Below are positions 1 to 11,260 of a stretch of 64,000 nucleotides of DNA, in pieces. Where the stretch lies: assembly GCA_015680905.1 (NCBI GenBank), contig CM027377.1, positions 36,418,501 to 36,482,500 of the forward strand. Reading direction: 5' to 3'. Position 1 is the first letter of the stretch. Each line of letters starts with the position of its first letter. The translations under genes and the position numbers were made by a program. This stretch comes from Coptis chinensis (Eukaryota; Streptophyta; Magnoliopsida; Ranunculales; Ranunculaceae). Below the pieces are notes generated by a model, which saw only the letters and a program-made list of their open reading frames with translations, had not been told where the DNA came from and ran no database searches.

Positions 1-131
1 AAATATGAAGTTCTGATCGATTTGGAAGTGTGAGTTGAAATGAAACAAATGTTGTATATATACCAAAGTTTTTATTTTGACCGTTTTTGACCGTTCGACT
101 TTTTGACCGTTGGTAAACTAGCGTTAGGACT

Positions 132-195
132 CGGACGGGATGTTGGATTCCGTGCGGTGATTTTTGTAATCCGGCGGAATCCAACATCCCGTCCG
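132..195. repeat. Perfect 21-bp inverted repeat (hairpin)
   Basis: Positions 132-152 and 175-195 are exact reverse complements (21 bp) around a 22-nt loop. The arms are GC-richer than the surroundings. Seen directly. It could be the core of a small foldback element or a hairpin RNA. I see no flanking target duplication. Confidence 0.85.
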
Positions 196-735
196 GTTAA
201 CAAGTCAATGAAAAACTTCGGTGGAAGGTTTCACCTCGTTTTGAACTGGGGAAAGTTATCACCTTCATTATCACCCTGCATTGCACAGCAGTTTTGGAGC
301 CAAGTAGGTGATAATTTTCACTACCCCCTCTCTATCACCTGCATTGCAAATGCTCTAAGCAATAAACTGCTTACGTCTGTTATTTCAATTGATCAAGATT
401 CAATATCTTTTCGAGATAACTATCAAGCTAATAAATCTCCTAGTCACTAACCGGAAAATCGTCAAACAAATAAGTGTAGCAAAGTCAAAATTTGAATTTA
501 TATATGATAATATAAGTCCGATTTGTCTTTGAGCTGAAATTATTAATGAAAATGTGATCCTGAGCTGAAATTATAAGTAAAAAATGATGATGTATGATGT
601 CAGCCCAGTTAGTGGACTTGAGGCCGAAATTATTATTGGGGGTTTGTACTTGGGCCGTAATCTCTGAAACAAGAACAGAAGAAGAAAGAGCGAATCTGTC
701 TCATTCCACTGCACTCAGTAGTAACTCTCGTTACC

Positions 736-991
736 ATGCTATCATCAGTAACAGCAAATTTTTACAGAAACTACTCTACCACGGTTTTCCAACAACAGCA
801 ACTAAGATGGGCAAGAACAGGTTCTGGTTCAGGTTCATATACAAGGAAGAACAAAAAGTTTAAGAAAAATGGACGAGAAAAACAGAGTGGTGGGTTGTTG
901 ATGGAGAAATGCACGAGATAACATTCTAATAAGCATAGGAAGCAGATGAGAGAATAGTTCATGCGGAGAACTCGTCTTGTTCTTAAAGAAT
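736..991 (+). pseudogene. First exon of a broken, unrecognised plant gene
   Basis: An ATG at 736 opens a frame rich in Ser, Arg and Lys that could be an organelle-targeting leader. The likely coding then shifts frame: WWVVDGEMHEI is read in another frame around 880-920, and RRTRLVLKES in a third near 960-990. A TAG interrupts the last part. A GT donor follows at about 991 (GTATGC). Joining to the acceptor at 1850 gives a continuous hydrophilic reading ending in an acidic and aromatic segment. I recognise a conserved plant protein of unknown function rather than a named family. At least two frameshifts and one stop make this a probable pseudogene, or a poorly assembled gene. Confidence 0.4.
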
Positions 992-999
992 CGGTATGC

Positions 1000-1849
1000 A
1001 GGCTTCTTTTTACATGTTGTTTTTGCATTTGGTTTGTTAGTTTTGCTTATTTTGAGGTTGGGCATTGTTTGTTTTGGTTAAAGTTTCTGTCTTTGGATTG
1101 AAAATCACTTCATTGGAAGGGTTGGAGTTGTGCATGTATGTATAGGAAGATTTTAAGTGCAATGAAGTTTTAGAACATATCCCTTTTTAAATGCAAGTTC
1201 ATTGGTGTAGGAAAAAGTATACATCTTGCAAATATACAACCTTTTGTGAAAGAAAAAGAACCATGGATTTTTCGTTCATGTTTGGTTCCAAGTGTTGACA
1301 ATGTCTGTTGAAAATTAGTTAGGTTGGAGAAATGTTATTGAGGGCTTCCGAATTTTATCAGTTGGTAGAAGGTGCTACTACAAAATTAAATATCATTTAC
1401 CTAAATATATAAATCTGCAAACGTCCGGTGGATGCCATGACATATGACTATATGAATGGCATGACTAGCTTGATGATATGCACATTTTTTTTGCTTTACA
1501 TATGGCCTATGAAGCAAATCGTTTGAGTAAAATGTAGAAAAATTATGTTACTTCGCATGTTTATGGATGTATGAGCATTTGGGGTTCAAGTGTTCAACCA
1601 CTCCAGTTATCTCAATTGATATCTTCTGGTGCATCATGAAAGAACTGTAAATTTGCAAGGCATACGGTTAATTACGCGCTGTGTTATTATCTTTGCATAT
1701 TGCTTTAAAACAGTTTTCCTCATTTACCTTCTATCCTTTTTCTGCTTCGACGTGTATAATCAACAGTATTGGTTCTGACAATTGTGTGCATTTTGGATGT
1801 AAGATTGTGTAATGCTGTTAGTAAACATGCTGGTCTTTTATTTTTCACA
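1000..1849 (+). other. Probable intron, no other feature
   Basis: AT-rich sequence between the donor near 991 and the pyrimidine-rich acceptor ending TTTTTCACAG at 1850. No coding signal or repeat was recognised. Confidence 0.35.
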
Positions 1850-1850
1850 G

Positions 1851-1985
1851 GAGCACGAGCCATGGTGTAAAAGATATATGGAATGTATCAGGAGCTTAGA
1901 GAAAATTGGGAGAGGCTGTACTGGGATGAAGGCTATTCCAAGAAGCTCGCCAAGGATTATGCCAATTATGAATCTTTCTTTCTTT
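1851..1985 (+). pseudogene. Second exon of the same unrecognised gene, with a frameshift
   Basis: The exon follows TTTTTCACAG. It begins in one frame (EHEPWCKRYME) and continues in the next frame as YQELRENWERLYWDEGYSKK and onward to DYANYES. A one-base change around 1883 is therefore needed to read it through. Composition (Glu, Tyr, Lys, Trp) is typical of a real conserved exon. It pairs with the exon at 736-991 and the short Arg-rich exon at 5698. A minus-strand LINE lies in the following intron. Product unknown. Confidence 0.45.
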
Positions 1986-2126
1986 TTTTGGATAAATTAA
2001 TTCATAACTGCCATGACAATGATAGCATCAACAGATTGTGCATGGCCCCTTGTGTTACTTTATAGGCCTAACTTTTTCATGAATTCGTTATACACCTAAA
2101 CAAAAAGAACTATAACAATTTGCTTG

Positions 2127-2315
2127 ACCTAAAGTGTTCTCCTCAGTCGGCTTAAATCTCCAGTAAACAGCCTTACGAGGTGGATGTAGAGCATTGATAA
2201 CAGCTCCATTATCTCCTGTAAGTATGAGGCTTGGAACCTGGTATTGTTTCCCTAGTTGGACTTCAAATTCAGCAGTCATAAGGCCAGGTTCCACTGCAGC
2301 CTTTTGCGTGTACTG
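2127..2315 (-). pseudogene. Isolated exon-like segment of an unrecognised gene
   Basis: On the minus strand a splice-acceptor-like stretch (TTTTTTAAACATCCAG) is followed by about 63 codons without a stop. They begin YTQKAAVEPGLMTAEFEVQL and include VINALHPPRKAVYWRFKPTEEN. Composition and the acceptor argue for a true exon, but I cannot name the family. No companion exon was found nearby on this strand, so it is probably a displaced gene fragment inside the intron of the plus-strand gene. Confidence 0.4.
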
Positions 2316-2752
2316 GATGTTTAAAAAAGCACATAAAAGCCTCAATGGAAAAAAATAGAGAATGATGAAAAATAGGGTTTGGTGATGAAGCTTTGTGATT
2401 TTTAATAGAATGAGGTGTTTTCATGCTCAAACATAACCTTACAGGGAGATTTTAATATTCTTAAAAGTTATGAGGGGTTACGCCATAAAAAAAAATGGGA
2501 AAAATGGAGAAAAGAAAATGATAAACAAAATATAAAAACAAGTAAACAAAGCATAACAACATGTAAGGATTAAGCCTCAAGGCGCTAAACCCATAAAAGG
2601 CTTAAGGCAAGCCTTGAGGCTTATGCCTCGATGCGTTCTTGTGAAACGTTGGTTGCGTCCATGATTTGTGTTCCTGTATGCTCCCTGATAACCACAGCAC
2701 AAATAGCAATATTTTAAGATTTATCAATTAAGACTGAGAAGATAGTCTTAAA

Positions 2753-3029
2753 CCATCCTGGGGGAGGAGTTATACATTCCTCATCAGGAACAGATCTTAG
2801 TCATGCTGTTAGGGTGCTAAACTCAATTACCTCCAGTCTATACAACTAGTCCATCCTTTTATTAGTACTGTATTTTGATTAGGCTTCATACCTGACATCG
2901 CGCCATCCTGGTGGAGGAGTTATACTTTCCTCATGCTCTTGGGGTGCTAAACTCAATTGCTTCCAGTCTATCCAACTAGTCCATGCTTTAATTAGTACTA
3001 TATTTTGATTAGGCTGCACACCTGACATC
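2753..3029. repeat. Tandem duplication of about 125-150 bp
   Basis: Copy 1 (2753-2899) and copy 2 (2904-3029) share CATCCTGGNGGAGGAG at the start and a tail ending CACCTGACATC or a close variant. Copy 1 has about 20 extra bases. They lie just beyond the 3' end of the minus-strand LINE remnant and could derive from its 3' UTR. Confidence 0.8.
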
Positions 3030-3059
3030 CTGCAATTGTTCTTTGGTAAGGTGGGATGC

Positions 3060-5460
3060 AGTAAAGAAGAGAAGCTAATTAGTGTGTTCTAATTGTAGAG
3101 TGTCTGTTCTTAAGCATAAGACTGAAGAGAACCAGAGTTTTTGGGACCAAGGGCATTGAGAGAAGAGATGGTCAACAGTGTCTGCCTGGTGTGAGCAAAA
3201 ACCACATTCTTTATCTATAGGGATCTGATGAGAGTGTAGTTTATGGTTTGTGGGTAATAGATCTAGCGCTACTTTCCACAAAAACAGCATGACCCTAGAT
3301 GGTATTCATTTCCCATATTTTGGAAAAATGTATAGGTGAATTGCCATGAGAGAATTGGCCAATATTTTCTTCTCAATCATAAATAAGATTATAAGCAGAT
3401 TTTACTGTGGATATACCCATTACAGAAGGAATCAAATTATGGATTCTTCGGTGGAGGTCTGGCATAGATGTTATGTACAGATTGCAATATTAATGGATGG
3501 AGGATTCCTCTTGGAGAATTATGATTCCACTCTCCTGTGGGGGTAATGAAATCACTAACAGTCAAAGCAGGGTCATAAGAAGGTGGTGGATGCCGACAAA
3601 GGTTTAAGACAGTAGGACTTCCATTGACTAATAGCCAGGGATCAGTCCAGAATAACTTGGAGACCATTCTCAATACTCCACATTAACGTTCTTTTTATTT
3701 ATTTTTTAGCTTGCAAGAGTCCTTGGCAAATAGGAGATATCAGTGGTCTTGGAGGAGAAGTTGAATCTAAATCCAGTTGATCTTATAACTTGGTTCCATA
3801 TAGAATTTTGTGTAAAAATTCTCCAACAGAGCTAGCAAAGAATAGCCATTAAAATAATGTGGATTCCTAAAGCTCAATCCCCCAAGAATCTTAGGTCTGT
3901 TTAATTTCTCCCAGGAGCACAAGTGAGGAGCCTTACTGTAACTGGCTCTCCTCTACCAAAAGTTGCAGGTAGAACTCATTTGTTTTGTTAATTTCTTTGT
4001 AATAGAAAAGGTGGACATAGTATAGGCTGGCGAGGTGTAGCATTATTAATTTATTACTAAATAGAATAGTTGATTTGTCTACATTAATATATTACCTGTA
4101 GCTTTACAATATGTGTTACGAGTAGACTGGATAGTATGCACTTCATATAGTTTTGTTTTCCCAAAGATAATGAGGTCATCGGCATATAACATATGAGAAA
4201 TGCCAGATGAGCCTTTAGATATTTTGGTAAGTTTATATTCTTTTCAACTTGAGGTTTATGAAGAAGTCTAGAAAGAGCTTCACTAATAAAGAGATAGGGT
4301 GACAGAGGGTCACCCTGTATAAGTCCTTTTGGTTTAAAAGTTTGGAGAGGAAAACCATTAAGAAATATTTCATAAGTTACTGCAGATATGCAAAATCAAA
4401 TTACACTAATCCACTTATAAGAAAACCCCCACGTATAGAGAAAATGATTAGTAAACGAGCCCATTGCCCCATTCAACTCTATCATAGGCCTTGGACATAT
4501 CTAATTAAGAGCAATGAGGCCTATTTTATTCATGTTTCTGACATGATTAATTTTATGGATGACCTCATGAACCACATCGACATTATCACCTCTGGACCTA
4601 TTTGGAGCAAAAGCTCCTTGTTGGGTGAGATAGATTTCAGGAGTAAATTTATTGGCCAAAATCTTAGAAATTATTTTGTAAGAGACATTACAAAGACTTT
4701 TGGCATATAATCTTTGACCTTAGAAGGAACTTGAGACTTGGGGATTAAGCACATGAAAGTGTGGTTGAGATATTCTTCAAAATGCAGTGTAAGAACTTTT
4801 GAACCATATATATTCCTTGACGTCTAACTATGTTCGCGAAAAGGGCAGGGATCTCATGCAGGCCAGCTGCCCAGGAGATTTATGACCATTCGTACATTTT
4901 AGTACTTTTTTTTTTTTTTTTACTTGATAGACAAGAAGTAGGGAAATCATTACTAGAAGGTGTAACACGACAATCAAATAAGTTAGATATATCCATTAGA
5001 GAGTCATCTGAGGCAGGAGACATAGTCTGAGTTGAGGAAGAATCGAAGGGAGGAGAAAGAGTGAAGGTAATCAGCTATGTCTTCCTTTTAAGAAGCCAAT
5101 CACCCTGAATCAGTTAAGCAATTTATCATTTTTATTTCTACTCCTTCTAACATTAGCAGTAGCATGGAAAGGTTGATCTGTAAAGTATAGTTAATCTAGA
5201 GTTCTGTCTCCATTAATCCTCTTTTTAGTGTGTAAGGTATTAATAAAATTAGAAATAGACTTTACTTGAGACAGGGCTTCATTATCCATAGGGAGGGAAC
5301 AGAGATGATTTAATTGATGTTTAGGAGTTGAAATTTGAGAGAAAAAATCCCAAAGGTTTCCTTTGTTCCATTTTAAGAGATTTTTAAGAGAAATGACTTT
5401 AATTAAGAGGAGTAAATGAGTAAGCAAACAAGGAATAAAGTATGATGTGTTTAACATTCT
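3060..5460 (-). mobile_element. Degenerate L1-type LINE remnant
   Basis: Read on the minus strand, the order is that of a plant non-LTR retrotransposon. A post-endonuclease linker lies around 5190-5466. RT motifs follow: IQGDPLSPYLF near 4270-4330 and MLYADDLI near 4165-4200. Next come a tryptophan-rich FWTDPWL segment (3437-3673) and an RT-associated zinc-binding segment with CGFCSHQADTVDHLFSQC (3075-3290). Frames are broken by many stops. No 5' endonuclease domain was recognised, so the copy is 5'-truncated or eroded. It lies in the intron of the broken plus-strand gene and in the opposite orientation. Confidence 0.8.
3075..3290 (-). pseudogene. LINE zinc-binding (zf-RVT) segment
   Basis: The 71-codon frame carries LWKVALDLLPTN and then a Cys/His cluster (C..C....H..F..C) with the spacing of the zf-RVT domain that ends plant L1 ORF2 proteins. 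It is the C-terminal end of the LINE remnant at 3060-5460. Confidence 0.75.
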
Positions 5461-5697
5461 AAACAATTGTATTTATCTTCTGACTTGGTGCATTCAAAGC
5501 CATTTGAGTCCAATGTACACATCTATGCACCTCTATGTTCAGCACTCAATTTTAGTTCTTTTCTCTACTAAATTCTTTGTTGAAGGATGCCATTGTCAAC
5601 TTTATCCTGCTAATCTTTTTAATTTCATCTTATTCAAATATATTATGAATGGAGCATTAGGTATTTGTATTTACATATGCCAGTTTTTGTTTTCCAG

Positions 5698-5728
5698 GAG
5701 AAGGCGGTCCAATTCTGAACAAGTTAAG
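5698..5728 (+). pseudogene. Short Arg/Ser-rich exon of the left-hand broken gene
   Basis: TTGTTTTCCAG is followed by about 31 bases coding RRRRSNSEQVK, then GTATTA as donor. It continues plausibly from the acidic end of the exon at 1851-1985. A small further exon may lie at 5818-5834. Inference only. Confidence 0.35.
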
Positions 5729-5834
5729 GTATTAACGCTATTAATGTACAACGTCCCATATTTTGTTATGATGACATTATTTACTACTAAGTAACTATGC
5801 ATACTTCATTGCTTCCAGTTTCAGATATTGTAAG

Positions 5835-6684
5835 GTAAGAGCGGAGAATTTAGGGTTACCGTCTTACCGAAACACAGTGGTGCTTGTATCTAGTGAGTGA
5901 TAAGACTAGATTCTATATTTGATATTAGAACAGTTAATCTGATTATACTCATTTCTCCCATACTGTATATTTCTAGGCTGATTATTCCAAGTTACATACA
6001 TGTGTTTGGAATTTTCCAATAATGTTGACGAATACTTAGTCAGAACTTTCCATATCTGTAGTAATACTGGGTGTTTCTGTCTTCATCTGTAACTCTTACA
6101 TGCTTACTGATAAATCAGATAGGCACAGACTACATACATTTGTTTGGGGGGTTTTAGTGTCTCAATTATCCTGCGAACCTCACATCAGTCGTCATGTAGT
6201 TTTTCTTGTGATACTGTGTCCATTGATAAATTGCCTTCATCATTTTCATTTATGAGCTTTTAAAGGAGAATGTTCTTTATGATCGGATCGAGTACCTTAT
6301 CTAAATTCAGTAGAAGAATTGAAATGAATTTAGCAATGTTTTTGGGATTGTTCATTACTAAACTGCTTTGGAATAATTTTATGAGTCTACAGAATCTGCC
6401 AGAAGGTATGATTCTTGATGAGAGATTTGATAGGCTCATTAGTAATTCCCGTCTTGGTGTGAGATAATGTTCTTTGAAAATATTTTGCTTGATACGGTTG
6501 ATATTCTGGATCGACCTACTGCAGCCATTGTGTTGTTGTGACTTGTGAGGCAATACAGGTGATGTCTGAGTTAGTAATGCACACTGCCAGTACATACGAA
6601 TATCAATGGTGCATACCAACGAAGCTTAACTACATACTGCCGATGTACTATAATTAATAATTAAGTATATCTTAATTATACTTA
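5835..6684. other. Unassigned sequence
   Basis: It holds a 65-codon plus-strand frame (6270-6467) with coding-like composition (QNLPEGMILDERFDRL) but no recognised family. The rest shows nothing I can support. It ends at the Helitron 3' boundary at 6685. Confidence 0.3.
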
Positions 6685-6715
6685 CTAGTAAATGGGCACG
6701 TGCGTTGCACGTGCT
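6685..6715 (-). other. Helitron 3' terminus (hairpin + CTAG)
   Basis: An 8-bp stem (GCACGTGC, itself palindromic) with a 3-nt loop lies 7 nt before CTAG. The next base on the minus strand is T. This matches the known Helitron 3' end and insertion preference between A and T. Confidence 0.8.
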
Positions 6716-7439
6716 AGAAAAGAAAATTGAGGTGGAGAAAATCAAAAGAATGAACGCATATAAATTAGTAACATATTAAATTTGTTTGAATGGATATATT
6801 ATGTAATATATTGAATTTATATATTTCTTAATCAGAAGGGATATACTGAATATTTGAATGGATATATTATGTAACATACTTGAATATTTGGAAAAGTTTG
6901 TTCAAAAATTGAAAGGTGAAAAGGGGGATCCTTTCGTTACCGGATTCTTCGGAAAATGTACGTTAAAATAGGGATGTTAGAAGTCTTCAATTCCATTGTA
7001 GATGCACCTTTTACTTTAGCCTTTTGAAAATAACATTGTACCAAAGTTGCGAGGCAATATTAGCAGTATTAATCGAAGTTTTGATGGGAAGAAGGTATAA
7101 AGTGAAACCTTCGAAATAGAGAGCATAAGGAATCTCAATTTTTTAAGTTAATTTGGGAATTGGAAAGAGAGTAATGTCCAGGAACAGAGAAGACTTTTAA
7201 CGGTTTCTTTTTTCTTAATTGGGAAACCGTGAATGGTGTCTCTTTGTTTTTTTTTTTTTGAAGGCGTTGAGTTTTATAGTTCTAAATGCTTTAAATTACC
7301 GATTTATCCTTTTCGCGAAGAGCAAAAAGAAAGTGGTTGTCCAACTTTCCGGGTGAACCTGTTATTACGGACTGTTGACTCACTATTTGAGGCATCAATA
7401 GGTTTCCCTGTACTCTTTGACAGGCCAAGATCATAATGC

Positions 7440-8910
7440 TAATTTTACATGAAATGCACTCATTCACCATTCTGGATAGTTCTTACAGAATTTTACCATG
7501 TTATCTGCTCACTTATCAGGCTTAGAGAAAACAAAGCTGAAGATGAAAAATTAAGATTGCTTATAGTAAAGAATGTATGATCAGAATTTGATTAGCACTT
7601 AATCAATATCTGATACTCGAAATCTTGGAATGTCTGTTTCAATTAATATTGCCAAAGAACTTTGAATACTATAGTCAACCGCTTAATTAAGTTTCATTAA
7701 GTTAGAATCGAAAATTGGTAAATGCTTGCAACATCTGGGATCACTGCGCTAGTCTGATGTCACCCTCTTTATAAGCAAATTATATGTAAATTCCATCATA
7801 TACCAACACTGTTTATTCTATGAAAATCACAGGTTTTGAATTACATTTATCATATGATATTTCCCAAAACTAATGGTAGTAGTTTTGCTCTATTGAGTCT
7901 TTTAATACATCTATCAGAACTTACCTGCAACTGCCAAAGATGTGTCCAGTACTTTAATTGTACATTTTTCACGAACGAACTTTTCTAAAATTCTGCTCTA
8001 ATTCGACTTTAATACTATTTAACTTTTGTGCCATGAGGCAAATTCTTGTGTAATTTACGACTCAAGGTCTAGAATTATCAATCGGGTTGATTTTCACATA
8101 GGGTTTCGTGAAAATCTGCTCAGAGGGTAAAACGTAAATTATATACTTACTTCAATTAGGGGGATACCTGCAAGCCTGCAACCCTGAGCTACAACCCAGT
8201 AATGAAACTGACTGACAATTTGACATTCCATGTGATGCCTAATTGGTCAAAGCTCCGAGGGGATCATTTGATTATTTGAAAGGCACCTAGCTAGTCAATT
8301 GGAATGTGACTGTAGTGCCAACATTTTATAAACGCCAGTCGGAAGAAGTTTGTCCTTGATCCTGGCATATTCAATACTTGTGCTCGATTCTTTCAATACT
8401 TCAGAAAGAATCAATGCGTAAACTACTACATCTTGAAGAAATTGAATTGCTAGTCGCTGAAAGGACTGAATTCGAGATGTTTATACTGAATTTTTTTATG
8501 GGAAAACTGGTCGACCCTAAATGTTATGGTCACGTGTCTGAGACTCTGAGGTAACTGAGCTTGATTCTTTTGTTCATCCCCTACTCTCTTGGTTAGAATT
8601 AGCTTCATCAGTTTTTTTCCTCTTTGAAATTGAAGTACACATTTTCTTGTTTTAATAGGAGGTGAGCTGCTGAAAGATGATAAGTCCTACATCTGAACTT
8701 GTACATGTTCACAGTGAATGGATTGAAGACATGCAATGACATTGCTACTGTTAGTTTGGACAATTTTTTAGTTGTAATATAATTCTATCCCGGTAGAATC
8801 ATATGGATAGTGACATTGTTTATATTGGTGCAAATGTACTTTCTTATTGATTAAAAGATGAAATGCAAACAATCTTTGATAAATCGCAAACTCAGTTATT
8901 ATCCATAATA
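7440..8910. other. Helitron interior without recognised genes
   Basis: AT-rich non-coding sequence. The stretch before it, near 7325-7345, shares an AAGTGGTTGTCCAACTTTCC-like block with the putative 5' region near 11813-11835. That suggests an internal duplication or a nested relative of the same Helitron family. Confidence 0.35.
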
Positions 8911-8914
8911 CACC

Positions 8915-9346
8915 TTATGTAGTATTGAAATCATTAGCAACCTCTTCAAAGGAGCCAACTAAGCACTTGACAAAACTTGGTCCCACTCTAAATGCATTGT
9001 GACGGTTTCTGAGTCTGTCTGTCTTCTTGCTCCTAATTGATTTCGAGGCCAGGATTATAAATCCCTCTGAAGCACTTGATATTCTTACTACAGGTTTTAA
9101 AACTTTCATGGATCTTCTAGCATGGATTTGTGGTAAAATCGCTAAGGTCTTTTTCTAGCCATGACATGAAAAGAAAGAGGTAAGCACGTGGAGAATATCG
9201 GGAGAACTTGTCAGATGATGGGCCAATAGAACCATACTCACTTGAATTGCAAAAAGAGAGCAGTCCAAAGATCGTAGGGAAAAATGCATAAATCTAATCC
9301 AAAAACAAAATAGTATAGCTCTATTGGCACATCTTGCATAGCACAT
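8915..9346 (-). pseudogene. Exon-like fragment(s), unrecognised
   Basis: Minus-strand frames at 9155-9346 and 8915-9109 are open. The second carries VKPVV- and Arg/Lys-rich text followed by GPSFVKCLVGSFEEVAN. That end is faintly like the amphipathic segment of plant calmodulin-binding proteins, but not enough to name it. The position inside a Helitron carrying other exon pieces suggests captured host sequence. Confidence 0.3.
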
Positions 9347-9539
9347 TTACTAACCTGTACTTGCAGATCAACTTCAGTGTAATGTATATTGCTCCACCAC
9401 CACATTCAAAAGCTGAAATAAACTTAAGTGGCATCTAAATTGCTCCACCACCACATGTCCGAACCTTAAATGAAAAAATTCCTCACTCAAATTGGCCTTG
9501 CTACATGCATGCAAGTAGACACTTAAGTATCATTCCAAT

Positions 9540-9795
9540 TCATCCCCTTTGAATCTCCAAAGGAAGTGAGAAAAGACCTATTATTTATATCAATATATAA
9601 CTCATAGCAAACCATTAATAAATCAGTGCCTGATAAAAACAATTCATATATCTTTCTATAAATGAGAACTGGGTCTGACAGCTGCAGTAGCAATTGCATT
9701 GCCGCATGGGCAAGTAGTTCAGCTGCTGATAAACCATAGTTTGGGAAAAAAATTAGCATGTATGGAAAAAGAAGCAATATGTGGATTGAAACCAA
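9540..9795 (-). pseudogene. Exon-like fragment, unrecognised
   Basis: On the minus strand an acceptor-like GGTTTATCAGCAG precedes AELLAHAAMQLLLQLSDP and a further 40 or so codons, rich in Leu. Coding-like composition and the splice signal suggest a captured exon. Family not recognised. Confidence 0.3.
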
Positions 9796-10489
9796 AAGCT
9801 ACAATTGAAGAGCATATACATCCTCAAATTTTATCCTCCGATTCTTAAACAAAAATTTAACCACTATTCAATAAAACAATACTAATAACTTAAAAGGATA
9901 TAACCACAAACATACATTTCCATTCTGACTCTAGTATGCAGGTTCACCAAACAACGCATAAATATGTAGAATCATGCATATGAGCAACATGGCATTGGTT
10001 TATGTAAGAGGAACCATGAAACTTATTAGACACTCCTCACAATTGTCTACAACTTTTTCATTACTATTTTTTAGCTAGCTAACTGCAAACACCTTGTGTG
10101 TTGTACCCATTAAAGAGAAAAACAATCTAAAAAATAATTTGGGTTTCAAATCCCAAGTGAAAGAAGTTCTCTAGAGGAACATTCAATGGTCCAATCATAT
10201 TTTCATCTCAAACAAATATCACAAATCGTAACTAAAAGAGACCATGCACCGGTTTGTTTATCATTATCAGTGACTACATTTTAATAATACCTATAATGTA
10301 TTATGCTTTTATTTAGAAATAGCCATTTACTCCAAATCGGGCTATTGGTTCTCCTAACGGTGACTTTGAAACTTGTAACTGTATGTGTGGTGTAGAAAGC
10401 AAGCATAAATCTAGATCATCCAGTTATGACAGTTATTAATAGCAGTCAAATATCATTTTGGGTGTATATCCAACGCACTAACCTGTGGA

Positions 10490-10640
10490 GCCAGAATAAT
10501 CAAGAACTGCATGCTATAAATGAGCCAAAATTTTACCATGGGATAAGGCCATCTATAACGGTGTTCCACCAGTCCAGCAATGTCAGTCCTCGTGATCATA
10601 TGAAACGAAATAACAATATGATTAAAAAAAAGAACTTGTA
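10490..10640 (-). pseudogene. Small exon-like fragment with splice sites, unrecognised
   Basis: The minus-strand frame EHRYRWPYPMVKFWLIYSMQ runs to a CCACAG/GTTAGT donor near 10484, and a TTATAGCATGCAG acceptor lies inside it. It is downstream of the NTF2/G3BP fragment on the same strand. Identity unknown. Confidence 0.3.
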
Positions 10641-10745
10641 TGCACAAAACATTATAGTGGCGTACTAAAACTATAAGATGTACTAAAACTATAAGATATG
10701 ATTACTTGTTTACAGAATGACAACTGAAATAATCTTTCCAGTACC

Positions 10746-11260
10746 TGCTGCTACCTTTCTAACATTCGTAGGCACATGGACAAGAGTAGTTTCCTTCATA
10801 ACTTTAACCTGCATCAATCATTTAAATCAAACAACTTACATTCAAGTGATTAAAAAGAGGAACTTATCAGCAAAAGTAACAGAAATTAATAAGCTCACTA
10901 TTGAAGCATAGGACTTTTTTGGAGTATCTTCCGGAACTGTTGAAGCCGGCTCGGTGACTGGAAGAACTTCATCTTGACCTGAATGAACAGGGGCCTCGAC
11001 AACCTCAACTTCCACAGTGGATACTTCAGTGACACCATTAACTGCAATGGCAACTGCATCGAACTCCACCGTTTCATACTCATCCACATACCTAAAAATA
11101 TCATTAAGAACAAAGTAGCCTTTGTCTTGTAGGGCCAGGAAAAATGATTGAGTAAACTTCCTTTTCACATTATCCTTCACAATAAGCCATCTAGTTACTT
11201 GAACAACTACTCCACCCTTGTAAGAGTCCTGAACCACATACCTAAAAATTTCATTAGGAC
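10746..11260 (-). pseudogene. Captured fragment of an NTF2-domain G3BP-like RNA-binding protein gene
   Basis: The minus-strand exon ending near 10911 encodes SYKGGVVVQVT, then FTQSFFLALQDKGYFVLNDI and FRYVDEYE. This is the second half of the NTF2-like domain of plant G3BP-type stress-granule proteins. An acidic, Pro/Val/Thr-rich linker and KKSYASI follow, the usual junction before the low-complexity region. A donor (GTGAGC) and an acceptor (TTGATGCAG at 10809) frame an intron. The next exon (10746-10808) encodes VKVMKETTLVHVPTNVRKVA and ends at a GTACTGG donor. The N-terminal half of NTF2 and the C-terminal RRM are absent. The retained intron means genomic DNA was captured, not cDNA. It lies inside a candidate Helitron. 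Family confidence is good; it is not a working gene. Confidence 0.75.
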
